A program made the translations under genes and the position numbers. Positions 1-8,307 of a DNA stretch of 39,237 nucleotides are shown in pieces. Source of the DNA: Pseudolysinimonas_A sp041984585 (lineage in GTDB: Bacteria > Actinomycetota > Actinomycetes > Actinomycetales > Microbacteriaceae); contig JBHIXX010000023.1 of the NCBI GenBank assembly GCA_041984585.1, positions 1-39,237 on the forward strand, in the 5' to 3' direction. The notes under the pieces are model-generated. The model was not told where the DNA came from. It was given only the letters and a program-made list of their open reading frames with translations, and did not search any database. Within the stretch, counting starts at the first letter, position 1, and each line of letters starts with the position of its first letter.

Positions 1-1
1 C

Positions 2-1279
2 TACCTGATCGAGAACGCCGCCGGCCGCATCCTTCGCTTCAACCCGGAGACCGGCGCGAGCGCCGCCTTCCTGGACCTTCCCGACGCGCTGCTCGGCCAG
101 TCGGGCGAGGAAGGGCTGCTCGGCCTCGCCTTCCATCCGGACTACGCGGCGAACGGCCGCCTCTTCATCCATTTCGTCAACGCCGACGGCGATATCGAGA
201 TCCGGGAATATGCGCGCGACGGCGCCCGGGCCGATCCGACGAGCGCGCGCACAATCCTCGTCGTTCCTCATCCCGACAACGCCAACCACAACGGCGGCAC
301 GGTCGCCTTCGGGCTGGACGGAATGCTCTACATCTCCGTCGGCGACGGCGGCGGCGCGGGCGATCCGGGGGAGAACGCGCAGGATTTAACCGATCTCCTC
401 GGCTCTATCCTGCGGATCGACGTGGATGGCGACGATTTTCCCGGAAACGCGAACCGGAACTACGCGATTCCGGACGACAATCCATTCTCGGCCGGTCCGG
501 GGCGGGGCGAGATCTGGGACTATGGGCTGCGCAACCCGTTCCGCTTCACCTTCGCCCCGGAGACCGGCGCGCTTGTGATCGCCGATGTTGGACAGAATGC
601 GCGCGAGGAGATCAACGTTCATCCCTTCGGCGTCGCCGGCGGGATGAACTTCGGCTGGGACGTGCGCGAGGGCTCGCTCGTCTTCGAGCCGCCCGATCCG
701 GGCGAGCCCGCGCCGAGCGACCCGTCCCTCGTCGGCCCGGCCTTCGAATACGGTCGCGATCTCGGCCAGTCCGTCACCGGCGGGGTGTTCAAGGGCGAGC
801 GGGGCGGGCTCGACGGCGCCTATGTCTTCGGCGACTTCCTCTCCGGCAATGTCTGGGCGGCCTGGTTCGACGATGACGGCCGAGCGACGGATGTACGCCG
901 GATTGAGGGCCAGTTCGCCGGCGAAGCCGCGCCCGGGCTGATCACGGCCTTCGCCACCGGGCCTGACGGGTCGCTTTACGCCGTCTCGCTCGACGGATCG
1001 CTCTCACGTTTCGGGATCGGGCGCGTGGCTGGTGATCGGGCCGACACGCTGAAGGGCGGCGCCGGCCGGGACGAGATCCACGGCGGCCGAAGCGGCGACG
1101 CCCTGTTCGGCGGCGCCGGAGCGGACACGCTCTTCGGCGGCGACGGCGCCGATCTGATCCGAGGCGGGCGGGGCGCGGATGTCGGGCGCGGCGGCGCCGG
1201 CGCGGACACGATCGCGGGCGGGCGCGGCGACGACCGGCTCAACGGCGCCGGGGGAGACGATGCGGTCCGCGGCGGGCGC
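2..1279 (+). CDS. PQQ-type glucose/sorbosone dehydrogenase with C-terminal RTX calcium-binding repeats (both ends missing)
   Basis: Open from the first complete codon, so the N-terminus lies outside the window. The visible part reads as a six-bladed beta-propeller of the glucose/sorbosone dehydrogenase family: GLLGLAFHPDY, NHNGGTVAFG, LYISVGDGG, ILRIDVDG, WDYGLRNPFRF, and a final YVFGDFLSGNVW blade. Such proteins oxidise sugars or aldoses in the periplasm or outside the cell, usually with PQQ. From about base 1040 there follow tandem nonapeptide repeats of the GGxGxDxLxGG type, which bind calcium and are typical of type I-secreted proteobacterial proteins. The reading frame runs on past 1285, but the homology stops there because the DNA switches to an actinobacterial LCCL gene in another frame. 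Type I secretion substrates with RTX repeats are not expected in a Microbacteriaceae chromosome, so I take this block as foreign to the rest of the window. Confidence 0.85.
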
Positions 1280-1288
1280 GGGGACCCG
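1265..1288. other. Chimeric junction between foreign RTX gene and actinobacterial sequence
   Basis: Left of this point, frame 2 encodes RTX repeats. Right of it, frame 3 encodes an LCCL domain, and neither homology continues across. The junction is rich in GGC/GCG runs, which could have served as short shared sequence for a false assembly overlap. The exact breakpoint cannot be fixed by eye, because both sides contain similar GC-only strings. Confidence 0.7.
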
Positions 1289-1571
1289 CGACGACTTCAA
1301 GCCGCGGCCGTCCACAATCGACGTCGGCGACGACTACCCGGCCGGCGAGGGCGACCTCGAGTACGCGGTCTGGGGCACGCTGGTCTACACCGACGACTCG
1401 TCGGTGTGCGCCGCCGCGGTGCACGGCGGCTTCCTCGACCCGACCACGGGCGGCGTCGTGCGTGTGGTCGCCGCTCCCGGTCAGGAGTCGTACGAGGGGT
1501 CGGACACCGGACTCGTGACCAGCTCCGCGTGGGGTTCGTGGGACGCGAGCTTCGAGTTCGGCGTCGAGTGA
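1281..1571 (+). CDS. LCCL-domain protein, C-terminal part only
   Basis: From GTRDDF to the TGA at 1569-1571, this frame carries the LCCL signature: VWGTLVYTDDSSVCAAAVH, a GG turn, and a final SSWGSWD-like stretch read here as TSSAWGSWDASFEF. LCCL domains are about 100-residue modules of secreted or surface proteins. In bacteria they often form the tail of otherwise unrelated exported proteins. Here only the LCCL part remains. The frame upstream of 1281 is low-complexity out-of-frame reading of the RTX gene, so the true start was lost at the junction. GC-rich codon use (GAC, GTC, CTC) matches the genes to the right. Confidence 0.75.
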   Translation, partial: GTRDDFKPRPSTIDVGDDYPAGEGDLEYAVWGTLVYTDDSSVCAAAVHGGFLDPTTGGVVRVVAAPGQESYEGSDTGLVTSSAWGSWDASFEFGVE

Positions 1572-1616
1572 CGCGCGGGTGCGCCGCCCGTCGGCGCGCC
1601 TTTCGTGAGCGCGCCC

Positions 1617-1622
1617 TAGGCT
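1617..1622 (+). promoter_or_regulatory. -10 element (TAGGCT) for a leaderless MOSC gene
   Basis: TAGGCT ends exactly six bases before the ATG at 1629, which puts the expected transcription start on or next to the start codon. No ribosome binding site lies between them. A good -35 is not evident in the GC-rich sequence upstream. Confidence 0.5.
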
Positions 1623-1628
1623 GACGTC

Positions 1629-2183
1629 ATGGGTCGGCTGCTGCAGGTGTGCGTCGTCGGGCGGTTGCACGACGACGCGGGAACCGTGGGCACGACGGCG
1701 ATCGACAAGCGCCCGGTCGACGGCCCGGTGAAGGTCGGCCGGCTCGGCGTGTACGCCGACGTGCAGGCCGACCGCAAGCACCACGGCGGCGAGGAGAAGG
1801 CGGTCTACGCCTACGCGGCCGAGGATGCCGACTGGTGGGCCGAGCAGCTGCAGCGCGAGATCGCGCCGGGCACCTTCGGCGAGAACCTGCGCATCGAGGG
1901 TCTCGACGTCAGCGCCGCCCGGGTGGGGGAGCGCTGGCGCATCGGCGCGGGCGAGAGCGCCGTCGTGCTCGAGGTGACCTCGGCGCGCACCCCGTGCATG
2001 ACGTTCGCCCGCTGGATGGGCGAGCAGGACAACGGATGGGTGAAGCGCTTCTCCGACGCGCGTCGCCTCGGTGCCTACCTGCGCGTCGTCACCCCCGGGC
2101 GGATCTCGGCGGGCGACCCGGTCGAGGTGATCGCGTCGCCGGAGGGCGCGCCGACGATCCTCGACGTCTACGCCGGGGTCTGA
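1629..2183 (+). CDS. MOSC domain-containing protein
   Basis: A 184-residue protein with the MOSC fold of YiiM-like sulfur carriers. The first half (VCVVGRLHDD, GVYADVQADRKHHGGEEKAVYAY) matches the conserved region around the DxxxHGG motif. The second half contains FGENLRIEGLDV and the SARTPCMTFARWM segment with the conserved Cys-Met that would carry sulfur. Such proteins relate to molybdenum-cofactor sulfuration or detoxification reactions, with substrate unknown here. The gene starts directly behind a TAGGCT -10, with no Shine-Dalgarno sequence. Its last 16 bases overlap the end of the convergent metallo-hydrolase gene. Confidence 0.9.
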   Translation: MGRLLQVCVVGRLHDDAGTVGTTAIDKRPVDGPVKVGRLGVYADVQADRKHHGGEEKAVYAYAAEDADWWAEQLQREIAPGTFGENLRIEGLDVSAARVGERWRIGAGESAVVLEVTSARTPCMTFARWMGEQDNGWVKRFSDARRLGAYLRVVTPGRISAGDPVEVIASPEGAPTILDVYAGV

Positions 2184-2884
2184 CGACCGTAGCGGGCGAC
2201 GAGCTCCGCGCCGGTTCCGCGCCACGGGGCGCCGTGCCCCGGGATCACCCAGTCGACGTCGAGCTCCGCGAGCCGACCGATGGAGGCGTCGGCGGCATCC
2301 GGGTCGTCGGTGAACGGCGCCGGCAGCACGCCCTCCCGGCCGCTGAGCACGTCACGGGTGGTGAGCGCGTCGCCGACGAAGACGGCGCGCACGGCGGGGA
2401 CGTGCACGGCGACGCTGCCGGGCGAGTGGCCGGGCATCGGGATGATGCGCGGCGACCCCGGCAGGTCGAGCACCGCGTCGTCGCCGAACTCGACGACCTC
2501 GCCGATGTGGTGGGTGCGCAGACCGCCGCGCAGCGCGGCGGCCACCATGAACCGGGCGGTCGGCAGCAGCCGCGCCCCGTGCATGCCGGTGGCGGGCTTC
2601 TCGCCGGTGCGGGCGCGCTCGGCGTCGCCCGCGTGCACGTGCACGGGCGTGCCGTGCTCGACGCGCAGCCGCTCGGCGAAGCCGATGTGGTCGGAGTCGC
2701 CGTGGGTCAGCACGATGCCGCGGATGTCGTCGAGGTCGCGCCCGAGGGCCTGCAGTTCGCGGCGAACGGCCCGCAGGTCGCCCGGCAGGCCGGCGTCGAT
2801 GAGGGTGGTCCCGTCGTCGGTGACGACGAGGTGGACGGCGACCAGGTCGTCGCCGATGCGGTGGAGTCCGGGGGAGAGCTGCAT
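2168..2884 (-). CDS. MBL-fold metallo-hydrolase
   Basis: A 238-residue metallo-beta-lactamase-fold protein. The metal-binding motif THGDSDHIG (HxDxDH form) sits near residue 60. It is followed by PMPGHSPGSVAVH, by a VFVGDAL strand carrying the bridging Asp, and by VIPGHGAPW near the C-terminus. It resembles glyoxalase II-like or lactonase-like hydrolases, and the substrate cannot be told. The gene is divergent from a TetR regulator with only 71 bases between starts. The promoter on this side, TTGACT-18-TATCGT, contains an inverted repeat in its spacer, so the TetR protein probably controls it. The ATG is seven bases from the -10, suggesting a leaderless transcript. It overlaps the MOSC gene tail to tail. 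Confidence 0.9.
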   Translation of the reverse strand: MQLSPGLHRIGDDLVAVHLVVTDDGTTLIDAGLPGDLRAVRRELQALGRDLDDIRGIVLTHGDSDHIGFAERLRVEHGTPVHVHAGDAERARTGEKPATGMHGARLLPTARFMVAAALRGGLRTHHIGEVVEFGDDAVLDLPGSPRIIPMPGHSPGSVAVHVPAVRAVFVGDALTTRDVLSGREGVLPAPFTDDPDAADASIGRLAELDVDWVIPGHGAPWRGTGAELVARYGRQTPA

Positions 2885-2891
2885 GACGGCT

Positions 2892-2932
2892 ACGATACAT
2901 AGCCTTCATGGCTACAGTCAATAGCCTATGCT
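2892..2932. promoter_or_regulatory. Divergent promoter region with candidate TetR operator
   Basis: For the leftward metallo-hydrolase, a -35 TTGACT (bases 2921-2916) and -10 TATCGT (2897-2892) are separated by 18 bases. Inside that spacer is a perfect inverted repeat TAGCC-ttcat-GGCTA at 2900-2914. The 7-mer ATAGCCT occurs at 2899-2905 and again at 2921-2927, two helical turns apart. TATGCT at 2927-2932 could serve as -10 for the rightward TetR gene, so a regulator bound here could act on both genes. Confidence 0.5.
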
Positions 2933-2955
2933 CGGAGAGGTCGAGAGGAGACCGG

Positions 2956-3504
2956 ATGCCCGCCCCGGAACGCGTCACACCGGACGAGATCGTCGCGGCC
3001 GCCGTCGACATCCTCGAAGCCGGGGGGCCGGACGCGATGACGATGCAGGCCGTCGCGACGCGGGTCGGGGTGCGGGCGCCGTCGCTCTACAAGCGGGTGG
3101 GCGACCGCGCCGACCTGCTCGCCCTCGCCGCCCGGTCGATCGTCGCCGACGCGGGAGCGCGCCTCGCCGACGCGGAGGGGGCGGATGCCGAGCAGTCGGT
3201 GCGCGACCTCGCGCACGCGTTCCGCCGGTTCGCCCGCGAGCGCCCCGAGGGGTTCCGCTACGCGTTCGGCACGTCGCCGTCGCGGCCCGTCGACGTCGGA
3301 CTGCGCGAGGCCGTCGCGCCGCTGCTGCGCGTCACCGGCGCGCTGGTCGGGCCCGACCATGCCCTGCACGCGGCGCGCACCTTCACCGCGTGGGCGACCG
3401 GGTTCATCCTGATGGAGCTGGCCGACGCGTTCCGACTCGGCGGCGACGTCGACGAGGCCTTCGAGTGGGGACTCGACCGGCTGGTGGCCGGACTGCGTGC
3501 CTGA
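2956..3504 (+). CDS. TetR/AcrR family transcriptional regulator
   Basis: A 182-residue protein. The N-terminal helix-turn-helix is clear: VTPDEIVAAAVDILEA, then TMQAVATRVGVRAPSLYKRV and ADLLALAARS, the usual TetR recognition-helix layout. The C-terminal part (ARTFTAWATGFILMELADAF) fits the TetR_C ligand-binding domains of the WHG type. I place the start at the ATG at 2956 because an AGGAG lies just upstream. An in-frame ATG at 2908 would run through the operator-like repeat. The regulator is divergent from the metallo-hydrolase and probably represses it and itself. Confidence 0.88.
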   Translation: MPAPERVTPDEIVAAAVDILEAGGPDAMTMQAVATRVGVRAPSLYKRVGDRADLLALAARSIVADAGARLADAEGADAEQSVRDLAHAFRRFARERPEGFRYAFGTSPSRPVDVGLREAVAPLLRVTGALVGPDHALHAARTFTAWATGFILMELADAFRLGGDVDEAFEWGLDRLVAGLRA

Positions 3505-3536
3505 CCTGTTCGACGACCTGACCGGTCGGCGACGGC

Positions 3537-4649
3537 TCAGCGCCAGACGTCCTCGGCGATCTCGACGATCTCGCGCATCTTCGCCCACTGCTGCTCCTCG
3601 GTGAGCACGTTGCCCTCCTCGGTGGAGGCGAAGCCGCACTGCGGGCTGAGCGCGAGCTGGTCGAGCGCGGCGTAGCCGGCGGCCTCGTCGATGCGGGCCT
3701 TCACGTCGGCGGCGGACTCGAGGTCGCCGCTCTTGCTGGTGATCAGTCCGAGCACGACCCGCTTGTCGCCCTTGGGCAGGTAGCGCAGCGGCTCGAAGCC
3801 GCCCGCGCGGTCGGTGTCGTACTCGAGGAAGTAGCCGTCGTAGTCGCACACGTCGAGCAGCTGCTCGGCCACCGGCTCGTAGCCGCCCTCCGAGATCCAG
3901 GTGGAGCGGAAGTTGCCGCGGCACACGTGCGTGGTGACCGTCATGTCGTCGGGGCGTCCGCGCAACGATGCGTTGAGCAGCTCGGCGTAGCGCTCGGCGA
4001 TCCGGTCGGTGTCGAGTCCGCGCTCCCGCGCCTTCGCCAGTTCGGCGTCGGAGCACAGGTAGGCCCAGGCGGTGTCGTCGAACTGCAGGTAGCGGCATCC
4101 GGCGTCGTAGAAGGCGCGCACCGCGTCGCGGTAGGCGGCGGCGAGCGCCTCGTGGATGGCGGCGCGGTCGGGGTACTCGTCGGTGTCGATGTTGGGCTCT
4201 TCGAGCCGGAAGTCGAGCACCGTCGGGGCCGGGATGGTCATCTTGGGCATCACGCCGCCGGGCGTGTTCTCGGCGAGGTAGCGGAAGTGCTCGAGCATGG
4301 GGTGGTCGTCGGAGAACCCGATCGGCCCGGTGACGGCGACGCCGCGCGGCTTGGTCTGCACGCCCTGGAACTGGATGCCGTGGTCGAGTTCGCGCACCTC
4401 GACGCCGTCGAGCATGCCGAAGAAGTCGAAGTGCCACCACGAGCGGCGGAACTCGCCGTCGGTGACGTCGTGCAGGCCCACCTCGGTCTGCCGGCGCACC
4501 AGTTCGGCGATCTCGTGGTCCTCGACCTCGCGCAGTCCGGCGTCGTCGAGGGCCCCGGTCGCGTGCGCGGCGCGCGCCGACTTGATCGCCTCCGGCCGGA
4601 GGAAGCTGCCGACGTGGTCGGCGCGGAACGGAGCTCGGTCGCTGCTCAT
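3537..4649 (-). CDS. MetE C-terminal-like (cobalamin-independent methionine synthase family) methyltransferase
   Basis: A 370-residue TIM-barrel protein related to the catalytic half of cobalamin-independent methionine synthase and to YxjG/YxjH-type stand-alone proteins. Recognisable parts are FRADHVGSFLRP at the N-terminus, VTDGEFRRSWWHFDFF, YLQFDDTAWAYL, and the zinc-site residues in THVCRGN, FLEYD and LSPQCGFAS. These would activate the thiol of homocysteine or a related acceptor for methyl transfer. The YxjG/YxjH type lacks the N-terminal folate-binding half of MetE, and its methyl donor is not settled. The ATG lies six bases after CAGACT, a possible -10 for a leaderless transcript. It is head to head with nothing closely linked and appears monocistronic. 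Confidence 0.88.
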   Translation of the reverse strand: MSSDRAPFRADHVGSFLRPEAIKSARAAHATGALDDAGLREVEDHEIAELVRRQTEVGLHDVTDGEFRRSWWHFDFFGMLDGVEVRELDHGIQFQGVQTKPRGVAVTGPIGFSDDHPMLEHFRYLAENTPGGVMPKMTIPAPTVLDFRLEEPNIDTDEYPDRAAIHEALAAAYRDAVRAFYDAGCRYLQFDDTAWAYLCSDAELAKARERGLDTDRIAERYAELLNASLRGRPDDMTVTTHVCRGNFRSTWISEGGYEPVAEQLLDVCDYDGYFLEYDTDRAGGFEPLRYLPKGDKRVVLGLITSKSGDLESAADVKARIDEAAGYAALDQLALSPQCGFASTEEGNVLTEEQQWAKMREIVEIAEDVWR

Positions 4650-4717
4650 CCGGTCAGTCTGTCACGCGCCGCCGGGGTGCCCCGGGTCGGACGTCCCGCG
4701 CCGTCACACGACGGTGA

Positions 4718-6544
4718 TCAGGTCGATTCGAGGCGGGACGGCTCGTCGTCGTCCCGCCGGCGGGCGCGCTGGATGGCGTCGGCGGCGCGCACCAGGGTGA
4801 GGTGCGAGAACGCCTGCGGGGTGTTGCCGACGTGCCGGCCGGTGTGCGCCTCGAGCTCCTCCGAGAGCAGGCCCACGTCGTTGGCGGCCGCGACGAGCCG
4901 GTCCATCAGGGCGACGGCGTCGTCGACGCGGCCCGACCCGGCGTACTGCTCGACCAGCCAGAACGCGCAGGCGAGGAACGGATGCTCGTCGCCGGGCAGC
5001 CCGTCGACGCCGCTCTCGGTGCGGTAGCGCAGCGGCAGCCCATCGCGAAGCAGGTCCTGCTCGATCTTGGCGACGGTGCCCAGCATCCGCGGGTCGTCGG
5101 GGGAGACGAAGCCGATCTGGGCGAGGGTGAGCAGCGACGCGTCGACCTGGTCGGATCCGTAGTACTGCACGAACGAGCCGAGTTCGTCGTCGTAGCCGTG
5201 CTCGTCGATCTCGGCGCGCAGCCGGTCGCGCAGCTCTTCCCAACGTTCGACGGGGCCGTCGAGGCCGTGGTCGCGCACGGCGCGGATGCCGCACTCGAAC
5301 GCGGCCCAGAGCATCGCCCGCGACTGGGTGAAGTTCTGCAGGTCGCCGCGGATCTCCCAGATGCCGTGGTCGCGGCGGTCGAACCAGCGCTCCACCTGTG
5401 TGAGCAGCGCCACCTGCAGCGGCCACGAGACCTCGTCTTCGGCGACGCCGATCATGCGCGCCTGCTCGAGCGCGAGCATAACCTCGCCGAAGATGTCGCC
5501 CTGGTACTGGTCGTAGGCGCCGTTGCCGGCGCGCACCGGTCCGGACCCCTGGTAGCCGGGCAGCGTGCCGATCTCCCACTCGGGCAGCCGCCGCTCGCCG
5601 CCGAGGCCGTACATGATCTGCAGGTCTTCGGGGTCGCCGGCGATGGCGCGCAGCAGCCAGCGGCGCCACTGCTCCGCCTCGGTCTCGAAGCCGTGCAGCA
5701 TCAGCGCCTGCAGGGTGAGCGACGCGTCGCGCAGCCAGACGTAGCGGTAGTCCCAGTTGCGGGTGCCGCCGAACTCCTCGGGCAGGCTCGTGGTGGCGGC
5801 GGCGACGATGCCGGCGGTGTCCTCGTGGGTGAGGGCGCGCAGCACGAGCAGCGAGCGACGCACCGCGGCGGAGTAGGGGCCGTCGTCGTCGAGGTGGGCG
5901 GCCCACCGCGCCCACCAGGCGGCGGTGTCGGCGATGCGACGGTCGACATCCGGGGCCGGCGGGGTGGTGCGGTGCGAAGGGTACCAGGTCATGACGATGT
6001 CGACGGTCTCGCCCTCGGCGACGTCGAACTCGGCCCGGTGCGAGTGGTCTTGGGCGCGCAGCCGCGGCCCGCGCACGACGACCGAGTCGGGTCCGGCGAC
6101 GGCGATGAGCGCGTGGTCGTGCTCGCCGGGGCCCGACTGGGTCTTCGACTGGCGGATCCAGGGCACGGCATCCGCGTAGTCGAACCGGATGCGCAGGACC
6201 TGCTCCATCCGCACGGTGCCGCGCAGTCCCCGGATGCGGCGGATGACGTCGGCCCGCCGGTCGCCGATCGGCATGAGGTCGGTGACCTCCACCTCGCCGT
6301 CGGGCGTCTGCCACCGGGTGATGAGGGTGAAGGTGTCGCCGTCGTAGCGCCGGTCGGTGCACCGTTCGGCGCCGAGCGGCGCGACCCGCCAGTGGCCGTG
6401 GTTCTCGTCGCCGAGCAGCGCCCCGAAGGTCGACCCGGAGTCGAACCTCGGCAGGCAGAGCCAGTCGATGTTCCCGTCGGTTCCCACCAGGGCGCCGGTG
6501 TGGCAGTCCCCGATGAGCGCGTAGTCCTCGATCGCCAGCGACAT
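4718..6544 (-). CDS. Glycoside hydrolase family 15 protein (glucoamylase/trehalase-like)
   Basis: A 608-residue protein that begins IEDYALIGDCHTGALVGTDG, followed by IDWLCLPRFDSGSTFGALL. This is the N-terminal beta-domain signature of bacterial GH15 proteins. The (alpha/alpha)6 catalytic part includes SLPEEFGGTRNWDYRYVWLR, the GYQGSGPVRAGNGAYDQ region, and GDEHPFLACAFWLVEQY near the end. Actinobacterial members include trehalases (as in mycobacteria) and glucoamylases, so trehalose or alpha-glucan hydrolysis is likely, but sequence alone does not decide. No signal peptide is visible, which suggests a cytoplasmic enzyme. I prefer the ATG at 6544 to the one at 6553 because GAGG lies nine bases upstream of it, while it abuts the other. 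Confidence 0.88.
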   Translation of the reverse strand: MSLAIEDYALIGDCHTGALVGTDGNIDWLCLPRFDSGSTFGALLGDENHGHWRVAPLGAERCTDRRYDGDTFTLITRWQTPDGEVEVTDLMPIGDRRADVIRRIRGLRGTVRMEQVLRIRFDYADAVPWIRQSKTQSGPGEHDHALIAVAGPDSVVVRGPRLRAQDHSHRAEFDVAEGETVDIVMTWYPSHRTTPPAPDVDRRIADTAAWWARWAAHLDDDGPYSAAVRRSLLVLRALTHEDTAGIVAAATTSLPEEFGGTRNWDYRYVWLRDASLTLQALMLHGFETEAEQWRRWLLRAIAGDPEDLQIMYGLGGERRLPEWEIGTLPGYQGSGPVRAGNGAYDQYQGDIFGEVMLALEQARMIGVAEDEVSWPLQVALLTQVERWFDRRDHGIWEIRGDLQNFTQSRAMLWAAFECGIRAVRDHGLDGPVERWEELRDRLRAEIDEHGYDDELGSFVQYYGSDQVDASLLTLAQIGFVSPDDPRMLGTVAKIEQDLLRDGLPLRYRTESGVDGLPGDEHPFLACAFWLVEQYAGSGRVDDAVALMDRLVAAANDVGLLSEELEAHTGRHVGNTPQAFSHLTLVRAADAIQRARRRDDDEPSRLEST

Positions 6545-6651
6545 CCGCTCCATCCTCGCAAAGGTGGGGAGCGGATGCCGCCGGCGGGGCGGCGCGTCCG
6601 GTCAGCGGGGCGGACCGGGGCGCCGGGAGGGGCCGGGCGTCAGGACACCAG

Positions 6652-7188
6652 TCAGGGCACCAGGTAGTCGGCCTGCGCCTGGATGAAGGCGGGGAACCAG
6701 GTGCCGTCGCGGGTGGTGGCGGTGACGTAGTAGCCGTCTTCGAGCAGGTAGGCCGACTCGGCTCCCGCGCCGAGCGGCAGGTGGTAGATGACGTTCGCGC
6801 CGCCGGTGCCGACGGGGGTGACGCCGCGTGCCGCCCACGCCGCCTCGATGAGGGCGCGGTCCTTGGCGCTGATCGGGGTGATCGAGAACCGGATGACGTT
6901 CTTCGCGCCGACCTCGCGCCAGGCGCACGCCTGGCCGCCGTTGCCGCGCAGCACGGCGGCGATGGCGGGGTCGACGGTTCCGCGACCGAGCGGCAGGGTG
7001 ACCCGCAGCGGGTGCGCGAACAGCGAGGCGGCCGCGGGGGAGAGCAGGCCCTTGCAGGCCTTCAGGTCGCCGACGCCGGCGACGACGGCGACGCGGTCGG
7101 CGGTGGTCGGCGCCGCGGCCGCGGGGGCGGCGGTGCCGAGGACGAGTGCCGCCGCGGCGACGGCCGCGGCGAGGGTGCGGGTGTTCAT
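6652..7188 (-). CDS. Secreted protein of unknown function
   Basis: A 178-residue protein with a clear Sec signal peptide: a short basic start, a run of Ala/Val/Leu, and a likely cleavage after AAPAAAA near residue 26. The mature part has two cysteines (in DLKACKGLL and GQACAWREV), which could form a disulfide outside the cell. I do not recognise a family. An AAGGAG sits seven bases before the ATG. The gene is divergent from the downstream SAM methyltransferase, with 107 bases between starts. Confidence 0.75.
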   Translation of the reverse strand: MNTRTLAAAVAAAALVLGTAAPAAAAPTTADRVAVVAGVGDLKACKGLLSPAAASLFAHPLRVTLPLGRGTVDPAIAAVLRGNGGQACAWREVGAKNVIRFSITPISAKDRALIEAAWAARGVTPVGTGGANVIYHLPLGAGAESAYLLEDGYYVTATTRDGTWFPAFIQAQADYLVP

Positions 7189-7283
7189 GGTGGTCTCCTT
7201 CGGGGATGCGGTGCTCTGCCTTCGCGACGGGCCCGCCCGCCCGCCGGGTTGACACGGGGTCGGCGCTCCCCGGGTGGGAGACG

Positions 7284-7289
7284 TAGCAT
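7284..7289 (+). promoter_or_regulatory. -10 element (TAGCAT) for a leaderless methyltransferase gene
   Basis: TAGCAT ends six bases before the GTG at 7296, the same spacing as at several other genes in the window. No Shine-Dalgarno sequence is present between them. Confidence 0.5.
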
Positions 7290-7295
7290 CCTGAT

Positions 7296-7979
7296 GTGCA
7301 CGACCACCCCGCCGACCGTCCCGACGGGGCCGCCGCCCCGCACCCCTCCGACCCGTCCGCGGGCGACCCGACCCCGGCCGAGCACTGGGAGTCCCGCTAC
7401 GCGGAGGGTGCGCGCGTCTGGTCGGGCCGCCCGAACGCCTCGCTGGTGGCGGTCGCCGAGGACTGGTCGCCGGGCCGGGCCGTGGACCTCGGATGCGGCG
7501 AGGGCGCCGACGCGATCTGGCTGGCCTCCCGCGGATGGCGCGTCACCGCCGTCGACATCTCACCGACCGCCGTCTCCCGAGGCCGCGCCCACGCGGCGAC
7601 CGCCGGCGTCGCCCCCGACCGCATCGACTGGGTCGCCGCCGACCTGGAGTCGTGGCAGTTCCCGGCCGACGTCGACCTGGTGAGCGCCTGCTTCTTCCAG
7701 TCGTCGGTGGCGCTCGACCGGGTGACGATCCTGCGCCGCGCCGCCGCCGCGCTCGCCCCCGGCGGCCGCCTGCTCGTCGTCGCCCACGCCACCGCCCCGC
7801 CCTGGGCGAAGCACGGCCACCACCTCGAACTCACCCCCGAGCAGGAGTCCGCGGCCCTCGCCCTCGACCCCGCCCTGGTCGACCTCGTCACCTGCGAGAC
7901 CCGCCCCCGCGAGGCCGTGAGCCCGTCGGGCGAGACCGCCACCATCGACGACTCGGTACTGGTCTACCGCCGCCGTTAG
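7296..7979 (+). CDS. Class I SAM-dependent methyltransferase
   Basis: A 227-residue protein with the Rossmann-fold methyltransferase motifs: motif I AVDLGCGEGADAIWLA near residue 63, motif post-I VTAVDISPTAV, motif II around DVDLVSACFFQ, and motif III LAPGGRLLVVAH. The fold resembles Tellurite-resistance TehB-like or small-molecule methyltransferases, and the substrate is unknown. The first 28 residues are Asp/Pro/Ala-rich and probably disordered. The start is the GTG at 7296, directly behind a TAGCAT -10. The gene ends 120 bases before the tRNA-Pro gene. Confidence 0.88.
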   Translation: MHDHPADRPDGAAAPHPSDPSAGDPTPAEHWESRYAEGARVWSGRPNASLVAVAEDWSPGRAVDLGCGEGADAIWLASRGWRVTAVDISPTAVSRGRAHAATAGVAPDRIDWVAADLESWQFPADVDLVSACFFQSSVALDRVTILRRAAAALAPGGRLLVVAHATAPPWAKHGHHLELTPEQESAALALDPALVDLVTCETRPREAVSPSGETATIDDSVLVYRRR

Positions 7980-8077
7980 GCCCCGCACCCGCGCCGGGCT
8001 GAGGGCGCCCCCACCCCCGAGCGGCTCGCCCACCCGCCGCGGTCCCACCGCCCGAACGGAACCGGTAGCATTACTCC

Positions 8078-8095
8078 TCGTGCCTCACGGCACGA
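8078..8095 (+). other. Small hairpin just upstream of tRNA-Pro
   Basis: TCGTGCC-tcac-GGCACGA forms a perfect 7-bp stem five bases before the mature tRNA 5' end. It follows a TAGCAT -10-like sequence at 8066-8071. It may lie in the tRNA 5' leader and affect RNase P processing, or it may be chance. Confidence 0.4.
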
Positions 8096-8099
8096 GCCA

Positions 8100-8175
<76 letters not shown>

Positions 8176-8176
<1 letters not shown>

Positions 8177-8218
8177 AACGCGAAGAGGGTCGTCCAGCGG
8201 ACGGCCCTCTTCGCGTTT
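8176..8218 (+). terminator. Hairpin terminator after tRNA-Pro
   Basis: A 20-bp stem with one G-T pair and an AGC triloop starts at the last base of the tRNA: AAACGCGAAGAGGG... pairs with ...CCTCTTCGCGTTT. It ends in TTT followed by CA, so the U-tract is short, but a stem of this length is a convincing intrinsic terminator for the tRNA transcript. Confidence 0.85.
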
Positions 8219-8307
8219 CATCGGGCGTGATGGCTTGCACCTGCGAGCAGGTGGGCCCACGCCGCCGGTTCCGGCGCGTCGCGAAGCGACGTGGCGGCCG
8301 TGCGGTG

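Noticed and set aside
323..1624. The propeller/RTX reading frame continuing to 1624 as one protein
   Set aside because: After ~1280 it reads the LCCL gene out of frame, giving Arg-rich sequence without homology.
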